This document shows positions 9,392 through 21,800 of a DNA stretch of 64,000 bases, piece after piece (within the stretch, counting starts at the first letter, position 1; the number at the start of each line of letters is the position of its first letter). The position numbers and the translations under genes were made by a program. The DNA is from Archivesica marissinica (taxonomy: Eukaryota; Mollusca; Bivalvia; Venerida; Vesicomyidae), in assembly GCA_014843695.1 (NCBI GenBank), contig CM026391.1, positions 33,671,445 through 33,735,444 of the forward strand, in the 5' to 3' direction. The notes beneath the pieces were generated by a model that was given only the letters and a program-made list of their open reading frames with translations, was not told where the DNA came from and ran no database searches.

Positions 9392-9451
9392 TTTCAACAG
9401 CCTTCTAAAGGTGCGTGTTTATTTACAACAACAATCTAGTCAAACTGGATG

Positions 9452-10062
9452 CATACATGTATACAAACTTACTGTGTGTATTGTATACATGTATACAAAC
9501 TTACTGTGTGTATTGCATACATGTATACAAACTTACTGTGTGTATTGCATACATGTATACAAACTTACTGTGTGTATTGTATACATGTATACAAACTTAC
9601 TGTGTGTATTGCATACATGTATACAAACTTACTGTGTGTATTGTATACATGTATACAAACTTACTGTGTGTATTGCATACATGTATACAAACTTACTGTG
9701 TGTATTGTATACATGTATACAAACTTACTGTGTGTATTGCATACATGTATACAAACTTACTGTGTGTATTGTATACATGTATACAAACTTACTGTGTGTA
9801 TTGCATACATGTATACAAACTTACTGTGTGTATTGTATACATGTATACAAACTTACTGTGTGTATTGTATACATGTATACAAACTTACTGTGTGTATTGT
9901 ATACATGTATACAAACTTACTGTGTGTATTGCATACATGTATACAAACTTACTGTGTGTATTGTATACATGTATACAAACTTACTGTGTGTATTGTATAC
10001 ATGTATACAAACTTACTGTGTGTATTGCATACATGTATACAAACTTACTGTGTGTATTGTAT
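9452..10062 (+). repeat. 32-bp palindrome-containing minisatellite, about 19 copies
   Basis: Each unit has the 14-bp perfect palindrome GTATACATGTATAC, or the one-base variant starting GCATAC, followed by AAACTTACTGTGTGTATT. Because 32 is not divisible by three, all three forward frames stay open for about 220 codons with the same cyclic peptide. That shows the open frames here carry no coding information. Confidence 0.97.
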
Positions 10063-10082
10063 GTTTTATTGTAATACATGTA

Positions 10083-10111
10083 TACATTATATATTAACTG
10101 CATGAGTTTGT
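10083..10111 (+). repeat. Isolated unit of the 33-bp array, left of the SINE
   Basis: TATTAACTGCATGAGTTTG with ACATTAT just before it matches the unit of the array that starts at 10424. The SINE therefore sits between this unit and the rest of the array. Confidence 0.7.
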
Positions 10112-10403
10112 GTGTGTTTTACGTTTATTTATTGTCGCTACCGGTTGCCCATATGAGCGACGCCTCCTGAAGAGATTAGTCATTTTAGATGTTTAGGGGA
10201 TAGTGCAATGATACAGACAGAGACCCATTCCAGAGTCTCCTCTGGTTCTTTTACGTGCACGGTGTAAAGCACCAACACGAGACCTCGGTTTAACGTCACA
10301 TCTGAAAGACTGTTATGTTTCATATTATTAGGGTCAGACGGGGGATCGAACCTGCGATCCCTGGATTGCCAGTCCAGCGTGTTACCACTGGACTACAGAT
10401 CCG
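10112..10403 (-). mobile_element. tRNA-derived SINE, nearly complete, inserted at an array edge
   Basis: Read on the minus strand from 10403. A tRNA-like head has an A-box region (GTAGTCCAGTGGTAACACG), an anticodon stem CTGGA/TCCAG around loop CTGGCAA, and a perfect B box GGTTCGATCCC. A body follows with ACCGAGGTCTCGTG and GTGCACGTAAAAGAACC, then a tail with CAATAAATAAACGTAAAAC. The loop would read GGC (Ala-like), but the T and acceptor stems do not pair properly, so this is not a working tRNA gene. TGAGTTT on both flanks could be a 7-bp target-site duplication or simply array sequence. Confidence 0.85.
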
Positions 10404-10423
10404 TCTGTACGTGAGTTTTCAAT

Positions 10424-12583
10424 GACTTCGTGAGTTTCGTGTACACATTATGCGTTAACTGCACGAGTTTCGTGTACACATTATGCGTTAACTGCACGAG
10501 TTTTGTGTACACAGTATGCATTAACTGCACGAGTTTTGTATACACATTATGCATTAACTGCAAGAGTTTTGTGTACACATTATGCATTAACTGCATAAGT
10601 TTTGTGTACACATTATGCGTTAACTGAACAAGATTTGTGTACACATTATGCATTAACTGCACGAGTTTCGTGTACACATTATGCGTTAACTGCACGAGTT
10701 TTGTGTACACATTATGCGTTAATTGCAAGAGTTTCGTGCACACATTATGCATTAACTGCACAAGTTTTGTGTACACATTATGCTTTAACTGCAAGAGTTT
10801 TGTGTACACATTATACATTAACTGCACGAGTTTCGTGTACACATCATACATTAACTGCACGAGTTTTGTGTACACATTATACGTTAACTACACGAGTTTC
10901 GTGTACACATTATACGTTAACTGCAAGAGTTTTGTGTACACATTATGCGTTAACTGCAAGAGTTTTGTGCACACATTATACGTTCCTGCAAGAGTTTCGT
11001 GTACACATTATGCGTTAACTGCACGAGTTTTGTGCACACATTATGCGTTCCTGCAATTCGTGTACACATTATGCGTTAACTGCACGAGTTTCGTGTACAT
11101 ATTATGCGCTAACTGCACGAGTTTCGTGTACATATTATGCGTTAACTGCACGAGTTTCGTGTACACATTATACGTTAACTGCAAGAGTTTTGTGTACACA
11201 TTATGCGTTAACTGCAAGAGTTTTGTGCACACATTATGCGTTCCTGCAAGAGTTTCATGTACACATTATGCGTTAACTGCACGAGTTTCGTGTACATATT
11301 ATGCGTTAACTGCACGAGTTTCGTGTACATATTATGCGTTAACTGCACGAGTTTCGTGTACACATTATGCGTTAACTGCAAGAGTTTTGTGTACACATTA
11401 TACATTAACTGCAAGAGTTTTGTGTACACATTATACATTAACTGCACACGTGTCGTGTACACATTATACATTAACTGCACAAGTTTCGTGTACACATTAT
11501 ACATTAACTGCACAAGTTTCGTGTACACATTATGCGTTAATTGCACGAGTTTCGTGTACACATTATACATTAACTGCACAAGTTTCGTGTACACATTATA
11601 CATTAACTGCACAAGTTTCGTGTACACATTATGCGTTAATTGCACGAGTTTTGTGTACACATTATGCATTAACTGCAAGAGTTTCGTGTACACATTATAC
11701 ATTAACTGCAAGAGTTTCGTGTACACATTATACATTAACTGCAAGAGTTTCGTGTACACATTATACATTAACTGCACAAGTTTCGTGTACACATTATATA
11801 TTAACTGCAAGAGTTTCATGTACACATTATGCATTAACTGCAAGAGTTTCGTGTACACATTATACATTAACTGCACACGTTTTGTGTAAACATTATGCAT
11901 TAACTGCACAAGTTTCGTGTACACATTATACGTTAACTGCACGAGTTTTGTGTGCACATTATGCGTTAACTGCACGAGTTTTGTGTACACATTATACGTT
12001 AACTGCACGAGTTTTGTGTACACATTATGCGTTAACTGCACAAGTTTCGTGTACACATTATGCGTTAACTGCACGAGTTTTGTGTACACATTATGCGTTA
12101 ACTGCACACGTTTCGTGTACACATTATGCGTTAACTGACACGAGTTTCGTGTACACATTATACGTTAACTGCACGAGTTTTGTGTACACATTATGCGCTA
12201 ACTGCACGAGTTTTGTGTACACATTATGCGTTAACTGACACGAGTTTCGTGTACACATTATGCATTAACTGCAAGAGTTTCGTGTACACATTATGCGTTA
12301 ACTGCACAAGTTTCGTGTACACATTATACATTAACTGCAAGAGTTTCGTGTACACATTATACGTTAACTGCAAGAGTTTCGTGTACACATTATACGTTAA
12401 CTGCAATAGTTTTGTGTACACAATATGCATTAACTGGAAGAGTTTTGTGTACACAATATGCATTAACTGGAAGAGTTTTGTGTACACATTATGCGTTAAC
12501 TGCAAAAGTGTCGTGTACACATTATACATTAACTGCAAGAGTTTTGTGTACACATTATGCGTTAACTGCAAGGGTTTCGTTTG
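10424..12583 (+). repeat. 33-bp minisatellite, about 65 copies
   Basis: The unit contains GAGTTTCGTGTACACATTAT and GCGTTAACTGCAC, including palindromes GTGTACAC and GTTAAC. Units vary at GCG/ACG/GCA/ACA and C/T in TTTCGTG. Three truncated units (near 10981, 11047 and 11240) contain CGTTCCTGCA and mark a larger duplicated block. The array is open on both strands (up to 533 codons) because 33 is divisible by three. There is no unique protein segment at either end. Confidence 0.97.
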
Positions 12584-12854
12584 TATTTAGTTAATAAAAT
12601 TAATCTATTTCTATGCAGTTTTGTCGACAACCTCATAGCGTAAAAGAAAATGTAGCAAGAACGACAAGGAAATTTGAAATATCCACTAAATTCGTCATTT
12701 TTGATATAAGTAATCCCGAAATATGTCAATTTCAATTATGTGGTTTCCCCAAATGACACATGACCGGTGGTGTAGCAACCGAAGTAGTAGAGGCGGGGTC
12801 GCTGTGTGGTGGGAGTGACTGGGGTGCGTTGTAACAATTTAGCATATTACCTTA
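12584..12854. other. Unique spacer between two large arrays
   Basis: About 270 bp of single-copy sequence with no convincing exon, SINE head or terminal repeat. A GTGGTG/GGGG-rich stretch occurs at 12766-12830. Confidence 0.5.
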
Positions 12855-15800
12855 TGCCAGAGACCATTCTCCAGCATGCCGAGCATGTCGTGCTCAATAC
12901 ATATCTGTATCGTGTCAGAGACCATTCTCCAGCATGACATATCTGTATCATGGCAGAGACCATTCTCCAGCATGCCGTGCTCTATACATATCTGTATCGT
13001 GTCAGAGACCATTCTCCAGAATGTCGTGCTCAATACATATCTGTATCGTGGCAGAGACCATTCTCCATCATGCCGTGTTCAATACATATCTGTATCATGG
13101 CAGAGACCATTCTCCAGCATGCCGTGGTCAATATATATCTGTATCGTGGCAGAGACCATTCTCCAGCATGCCGTGCTCAATACATATCTGTATCGTGGCA
13201 GAGACCATTCTCCAGAATGCCATATCTGTATCGTGGCAGAGACCATTCTCCAGCATGCCGTGCTCAATACATATCTGTATCGTGTCAGAGACCATTCTCC
13301 ACCATGTCGTGCTCAATACATATCTGTATCGTGGCAGAAACCATTCTCCAGCATGCCTTGCTCAATACATATCTGTATCGTGGCAGAGACCATTCTCCAG
13401 CATTCCATATCTGTATCGTGCCAGAGACCATTCCCCAGCATGTCGTGCTCAACACATATCTGTATCGTGGCAGAGACCATTCTCCAGCATGCCATATCTG
13501 TATCGTGCCAGAGACCATTCCCCAGCATGTCGTGCTCAACACATATCTGTATCGTGGCAGAGACCATTCTCCAGCATGCCATATCTGTATCGTGTCAGAG
13601 ACCATTCTCCAGCATACCGTGTTCAATACATATCTGTATCGTGCCAGAGACCATTCTCCAGCATGCCGTGCTCAATACATATCTGTATCGTGGCAGAGAC
13701 CATTCTCCAGCATGCCATATCTGTATCGTGCCAGAGACCATTCCCCAGCATGTCGTGTTCAATACATATCTGTATCGTGGCAGAGACCATTCTCCAGCAT
13801 GCCATATCAGTATCGTGTCAGAGACCATTCTCCAGCATACCGTGCTCAATACATATCTGTATCGTGCCATAGACCATTCTCCAGCATGCCGTGATCAATA
13901 CATATCTGTATCGTGGCAGAGACCATTCTCCAGCATACCATAACTGTATCGTGGCATTGACCTTTATCCAGCATACCATATCTGTATCATGGCAGAGACC
14001 ATTCTCCAGCATGCCGGGCTCAATACATATCTGTATCGTGTCAGAGACCATTCCCCAGCATGTCGTGCTCAATACATATCTGTATCGTGGCAGAGACCAT
14101 TCTCCAGCATACCATAACTGTATCGTGGCATTGACATTTATCCAGCATACCATATCTGTATCATGGCAGAGACCATTCTCCAGCATGCCGGGCTCAATAC
14201 ATATCTGTATCGTGGCAGAGACCATTCTCCAGCATGCCATATCAGTATCGTGTCAGAGACCATTCTCCAGCATACCGTGCTCAATACATATCTGTATCGT
14301 GCCATAGACCATTCTCCAGCATGCCGTGATCAATACATATCTGTATCGTTTCAGAGACCATTCTCCAGCATACCATATCTGTATCGTGGCAGAGAACATT
14401 CTTCAGCATACCATATCTGTATCGTGGCAGAGACCATTCTCCAGCATGCCGTGCTCAATACATATCTGTATCGTGTCAGAGACCATTCTCCAGCATGCCA
14501 TATCTGTATCGTGGCAGAGACCATTCTCCAGCATGCCGTGCTCAATACATATCTGTATCGTGTCAGAGACCTTTCTCCAGCATGCCATATCTGTATCATG
14601 GCAGAGACCATTCTCCAGCATGCCGTGCTCAATACATATCTGTATCGTGTTAGAGACCATTCTCCAGCATGCCGTGCTCAATGCATATCTGTATCGTGTC
14701 AGAGAACATTCTCCAGCATGTCGTGCTCAATACATATCTGTATCGTGCCAGAGAGCATTCTCCAGCATGCAGTGCTCAATACATATCTGTATTGTGCCAG
14801 AGACCATTCTCCAGCATGCCGTGCCTAATACATATCTGTATCCTGGCAGAGACCATTCCCCAGCATGTTACCATATCTGTATCGTGCCAGAGACCATTCT
14901 CCAGCATACCGTGCTCAATACATATCTGTATCGTGCCATAGACCATTCTCCAGCATGCCGTGATCAATACATATCTGTATCGTGGCATTGACCATTATCC
15001 AGCATACCATATATGTATCATGACAAAGACCATTCCCCGGCATGCCGTGCTCAATACATATCTGTATCGTGGCAGAGACCATTCTCCAGCAGGCCGTGCT
15101 CAATATATATCTGTATCGTGGCAGAGACCATTCTCCAGCATGCCGTGCTCAATACATATCTGTATCGTGGCAGAGACCATTCTCCAGCATGCCATATCTG
15201 TATCGTGGCAGAGATCATTCTCCAGCATGCCGTGCTCAATACATATATGTATCGTGTCAGAGACCATTCTCCAGCATGCCGTGCTCAATACATATCTGTA
15301 TCGTGGCAGCGACAATTCTCCAGCATGCCATATCTGTATCGTGCCAGAGACCATTCCACAGCATGCCGTGCTCAATACATATCTGTATCGTGGCAGAGAC
15401 CATTCTCCAGCATGTCGTGCTCAATACATATCTGTATCATGTCAGAGACCATTCTCCAGCATGACATATCTGTATCATGGCAGAGACCATTCTCCAGCAT
15501 GCCGTGCTCTATACATATCTGTATCATGTCAGAGACCATTCTCCAGCATGTCGTGCTCAATACATATCTGTATCGTGGCAGAGACCATTCTCCATTATGC
15601 CGTGTTCAATACATATCTGTATCATGGCAGAGACCATTCTCCAGCATGCCGTGGTCAATATATATCTGTATCGTGGCAGAGACCATTCTCCAGCATGCCA
15701 TATCTGTATCGTGGCAGAGACCATTCTCCAGCATGCCATATCTGTATCGTGGCAGAGACCATTCTCCAGCATGCCGTGCTCAATACATATCTGTATCGTG

Positions 15801-18800
15801 TCAGAGACCATTCTCCAGCATGTCGTGCTCAATACATATCTGTATCGTGGCAGAGACCATTCTCCAGCATGCCGTGCTCAATACATATCTGTATCGTGGC
15901 AGAGACCATTCTCCAGCATGCCATATCTGTATCGTGCCAGAGACCATTCCCCAGCATGTCGTGCTCAATACATATCTGTATCGTGGCAGAGACCATTCTC
16001 CAGCATGCCATATCTGTATCGTGTCAGAGACCATTCTCCAGCATACCGTGCTCAATACATATCTGTATCGTGCCAGAGACCATTCTCCAGCATGCCGTGA
16101 TCAATACATATCTGTATCGTGGCAGAGACCATTCTCCAGCATACCATATCTGTATCGTGGCATTGACCATTATCCAGCATACCATATCTGTATCATGGCA
16201 AAGACCATTCCCCGGCATGCCGTGCTCAATACATATCTGTATCGTGTCAGAGACCATTTTCCAGCATGCCGTGCTCAATACATATCTGTATCATGGCAGA
16301 GACCATTCTCCAGCATGCCGTGCTCAATACATATCTGTATCGTTGCAGAGACCATTCTCCAGCATGCCGTGCTCAATACATATCTGTATCGTGGCAGAGA
16401 CCATTCTCCAGCATGCCATATCTGTATCGTGGCAGAGACCATTCTCCAGCATGCCGTGCTCAATACATATCTGTATCGTGGCAGAGACCATTCTCCAGCA
16501 TGCCGTGTCAATACATATCTGTATCGTGGCAGAGACCATTCTCCAGCATGCCGTGCTCAATACATATCTGTATCGTGGCAGAGACCATTCTCCAGCATGC
16601 CGTGCTCAATACATATCTGTATCGTGGCAGAGACCATTCTCCAGCATGCCATATCTGTATCGTGCCAGAGACCATTCCACAGCATGCCGTGCTCAATACA
16701 TATCTGTATCGTGGCAGAGACCATTCTCCAGCATGACGTGCTCAATACATATCTGTATCGTGTCAGAGACCATTCTCCAGCATGACATATCTGTATCATG
16801 GCAGAGACCATTCTCCAGCATGCCGTGCTCTATACATATCTGTATCGTGTCAGAGACCATTCTCCAGCATGTCGTGCTCAATACATATCTGTATCGTGGC
16901 AGAGACCATTCTCCATCATGCCGTGTTCAATACATATCTGTATCATAGCAGAGACCATTCTCCAGCATGCCGTGGTCAATATATATCTGTATCGTGGCAT
17001 AGACCATTCTCCAGCATGCCGTTCTCAATACATATCTGTATCGTGGCAGAGACCATTCTCCAGAATGCCATATCTGTATCGTGGCAGAGACCATTCTCCA
17101 GCATGCCGTGCTCAATACATATCTGTATCGTGTCAGAGACCATTCTCCACCATGTCGTGCTCAATACATATCTGTATCGTGGCATAGATCATTCTCCAGC
17201 ATGCCGTGCTCAATACATATCTGTATCGTGGCAGAGACCATTCTGCAGCATGCCATATCTGTATCGTGCCAGAGACCATTCCCCAGCATGTCGTGCTCAA
17301 CACATATCTGTATCGTGGCAGAGACCATTCTCCAGCATGCCATATCTGTATCGTGTCAGAGACCATTCTCCAGCATACCGTGCTCAATACATATCTGTAT
17401 CGTGCCAGAGACCATTCTCCAGCATGCCGTGATCAATACATATCTGTATCGTGGCAGAGACCATTCTCCAGCATACCATATCTGTATCGTGGCATAGACC
17501 TTTATCCAGCATACCATATCTGTATCATGGCAAAGACCATTCCCCGGCATGCCGTGCTCAATACATGTCTGTATCGTGTCAGAGACTATTTTCCAGCATG
17601 CCGTGCTCAATACATATCTGTATCATGGCAGAGACCATTCACCAGCATGCCGGGCTCAATACACATCTGTATCGTGTCAGAGACCATTCTCCAGCATGCC
17701 GTGCTCAATACATATCTGTATCGTTGCAGAGACCATTCTCCAGCATGCCATATCTGTATCGTGGCAGAGACCATTCTCCAGCATGCCGTGCTCAATACAT
17801 ATCTGTATCGTGTCAGAGACCATTCTCCAGCATGCCATATCTGTATCGTGGCAGAGACCATTCTCCAGCATGCCGTGCTCAATACATATCTGTATCGTGT
17901 CAGAGACCATTCTCCAGCATGTCGTGTTCAATACATATCTGTATCGTGTCAGAGACCTTTCTCCAGCATGCCATATCTGTATCATGGCAGAGAGCATTCT
18001 CCAGCATGCCGTGCTCAATACATATCTGTATCGTGGCAGAGACCATTCTCCAGCATGCCGTGCTCAATACATATCTGTATCGTGTCAGAGACTATTTTCC
18101 AGCATGCCGTGCTCAATACATATCTGTATCATGGCAGAGACCATTCACCAGCATGCCGGGCTCAATACATATCTGTATCGTGTCAGAGACCATTCTCCAG
18201 CATGCCGCGCTCAATACATATCTGTATCGTTGCAGAGACCATTCTCCAGCATGCCATATCTGTATCGTGGCAGAGACCATTCTCCAGCATGCCGTGCTCA
18301 ATACATATCTGTATCGTGTCAGAGACCATTCTCCAGCATGCCATATCTGTATCGTGGCAGAGACCATTCTCCAGCATGCCGTGCTCAATACATATCTGTA
18401 TCGTGTCAGAGACCATTCTCCAGCATGTCGTGTTCAATACATATCTGTATCGTGTCAGAGACCTTTCTCCAACATGCCATATCTGTATCATGGCAGAGAG
18501 CATTCTCCAGCATGCCGTGCTCAATACATATCTGTATCGTGGCAGAGACCATTCTCCAGCATGCCGTGCTCAATACATATCTGTATCGTGGCAGAGACCA
18601 TTCTCCAGCATGCCGTGTTCAATACATATCTTTATCGTGGCAGAGACCATTCTCCAGCATGCCATATCAGTATCGTGTCAGAGACCATTATCCAGCATAC
18701 CGTGCTCAATACATATCTGTATCGTGCCATTGACCATTCTCCAGCATGCCGTGATCAAGACATATCTGTATCGTGGCAGAGACCATTCTCCAGCATACCA

Positions 18801-21800
18801 TAACTCTATCGTGGCATTGACCTTTATCCAGCATACCATATCTGTATCATGGCAGAGACCATTCTCCAGCATGCCGGGCTCAATACATATCTGTATCGTG
18901 TCAGAGACCATTCTCCAGCATGCCGTGTTCAATACATATCTGTATCGTGGCAGAGACCATTCTCCAGCATACCATATCTGTATCGTGGCAGAGACCATTC
19001 TCCAGCATGCCGTGCTCAATACATATCTGTATCGTGTCAGAGACCATTCTCCAGCATGCCATATCTGTATCGTGGCAGAGACCATTCTCCAGCATGCCGT
19101 GCTCAATACATATCTGTATCGTGTCAGACAGAGACCTTTCTCCAGCATGCCATATCTGTATCATGGCAGAGACCATTCTCCAGCATGCCGTGCTCAATAC
19201 ATATCTGTATCGTGTTAGAGACCATTCTCCAGCATGCCGTGCTCAATGCATATCTGTATCGTGTCAGAGACCATTCTCCAGCATGTCGTGCTCAATACAT
19301 ATCTGTATCGTGCCAGAGAGCATTCTCCAGCATGCAGTGCTCAATACATATCTGTATTGTGCCAGAGACCATTCTCCAGCATGCCGTGCCTAATACATAT
19401 CTGTATCCTGGCAGAGACCATTCCCCAGCATGTTACCATATCTGTATCGTGCCAGAGACCATTCTCCAGCATACCGTGCTCAATACATATCTGTATCGTG
19501 CCATAGACCATTCTCCAGCATGCCGTGATCAATACATATCTGTATCGTGGCATTGACCATTATCCAGCATACCATATCTGTATCATGAAAAAGACCATTC
19601 CCCGGCATGCCGTGCTCAATACATATCTGTATCGTGGCAGAGACCATTCTCCAGCAGGCCGTGCTCAATATATATCTTTATCGTGGCAGAGACCATTCTC
19701 CAGCATGCCGTGCTCAATACATATCTGTATCGTGGCAGAGACCATTCTCCAGCTTGCCATATCTGTATCGTGGCAAAGATCATTCTCCAGCATGCCGTGC
19801 TCAATACATATATGTATTGTGTCAGAGACCATTCTCCAGCATGCCGTGCTCAATACATATCTGTATCGTGGCAGAGACCATTCTCCAGCATGCCATATCT
19901 GTATCGTGCCAGAGACCATTCCACAGCATGCCGTGCTCAATACATATCTGTATCGTGGCAGAGACCATTCTCCAGCATGTCGTGCTCAATACATATCTGT
20001 ATCGTGTCAGAGACCATTCTCCAGCATGACATATCTGTATCATGGCCGAGACCATTCTCCATCATGCCGTGCTCAATACATATCTGTATCGTGGCAGAGA
20101 CCATTCTCCATCATGCCGTGTTCAATACATATCTGTATCATGGCAGAGACCATTCTCCAGCATGCCGTGGTCAATATATATCTGTATCGTGGCAGAGACC
20201 ATTCTCCAGCATGCCGTGCTCAATACATATCTGTATCGTGGCAGAGACCATTCTCCAGAATGCCATATCTGTATCGTGGCAGAGACCATTCTCCAGCATG
20301 CCGTGCTCAATACATATCTGTATCGTGTCAGAGACCATTCTCCAGCATGTCGTGCTCAATACATATCTTTATCGTTGCAGAGACCATTCTCCAGCATGCC
20401 GTGCTCAATACATATCTGTATCGTGGCAGAGACCATTCTCCAGCATGCCATATCTGTATCGTGCCAGAGACCATTCCCCAGCATGTCGTGCTCAACACAT
20501 ATCTGTATCGTGGCAGAGACCATTCTCCAGCATGCCATATCTGTATCGTGTCAGAGACCATTCTCCAGCATGTCGTGCTCAACACATATCTGTATCGTGT
20601 CAGAGACCATTCTCCAGCATGCCATATCTGTATCGTGGCAGAGACCATTCTCCAGCATGCCATATCTGTATCGTGTCAGAGACCATTCTCCAGCATACCA
20701 TATCTGTATCGTGGCATAGACCTTTATCCAGCATACCATATCTGTATCATGGCAAAGACCATTCCCCGGCATGCCGTGCTCAATACATGTCTGTATCGTG
20801 TCAGAGACTATTTTCCAGCATGCCGTGCTCAATACATATCTGTATCATGGCAGAGACCATTCACCAGCATGCCGGGCTCAATACATATCTGTATCGTGTC
20901 AGAGACCATTCTCCAGCATGCCGTGCTCAATACATATCTGTATCGTTGCAGAGACCATTCTCCAGCATGCCATATCTGTATCGTGGCAGAGACCGTTCTC
21001 CAGCATGCCGTGCTCAATACATATCTGTATCGTGTCAGAGACCATTCTCCAGCATGCCATATCTGTATCGTAGCAGAGACCATTCTCCAGCATGCCGTGC
21101 TCAATACATATCTGTATCGTGTCAGAGACCATTCTCCAGCATGTCGTGTTCAATACATATCTGTATCGTGTCAGAGACCTTTCTCCAGCATGCCATATCT
21201 GTATCATGGCAGAGAGCATTCTCCAGCATGCCGTGCTCAATACATATCTGTATCGTGGCAGAGACCATTCTCCAGCATGCCGTGCTCAATACATATCTGT
21301 ATCGTGGCAGAGACCATTCTCCATCATGCCGTGTTCAATACATATCTGTATCATGGCAGAGACCATTCTCCAGCATGCCGTGCTCAATATATATCTGTAT
21401 CGTGACAGAGACCATTCTCCAGCATGCCGTGCTCAATACATATCTCTATCGTGGCAGAGACCATTCTCCAGCATGCCATATCTGTATCGTGCCAGAGACC
21501 ATTCCACAGCATGCCGTGCTCAATACATATCTGTATCGTGGCAGAGACCATTCTCCAGCATGCCGTGCTCAATACATATCTGTATCGTGGCAGAGACCAT
21601 TCTCCAGAATGCCATATCTGTTTCGTGCCAGAGACCATTCCCCAGCATGTCGTGCTCAATACATATCTGTATCGTGGCAGAGACCATTCTCCAGCATGCC
21701 ATATCAGTATCGTGTCAGAGACCATTCTCCAGCATACCGTGCTCAATACATATCTGTATCGTGCCATAGACCATTCTCCAGCATGCCGTGATCAATACAT

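Noticed and set aside
9411..10105. Three overlapping frames of about 220 codons
   Set aside because: All three forward frames are open with the same cyclic peptide because the unit is 32 bp and stop-free. This is diagnostic of a repeat artefact.
10330..10403. Functional tRNA-Ala(GGC) gene on the minus strand
   Set aside because: A and B boxes and the anticodon stem are present, but the T and acceptor stems do not pair and a SINE body and tail follow. It is the tRNA-derived head of a SINE.
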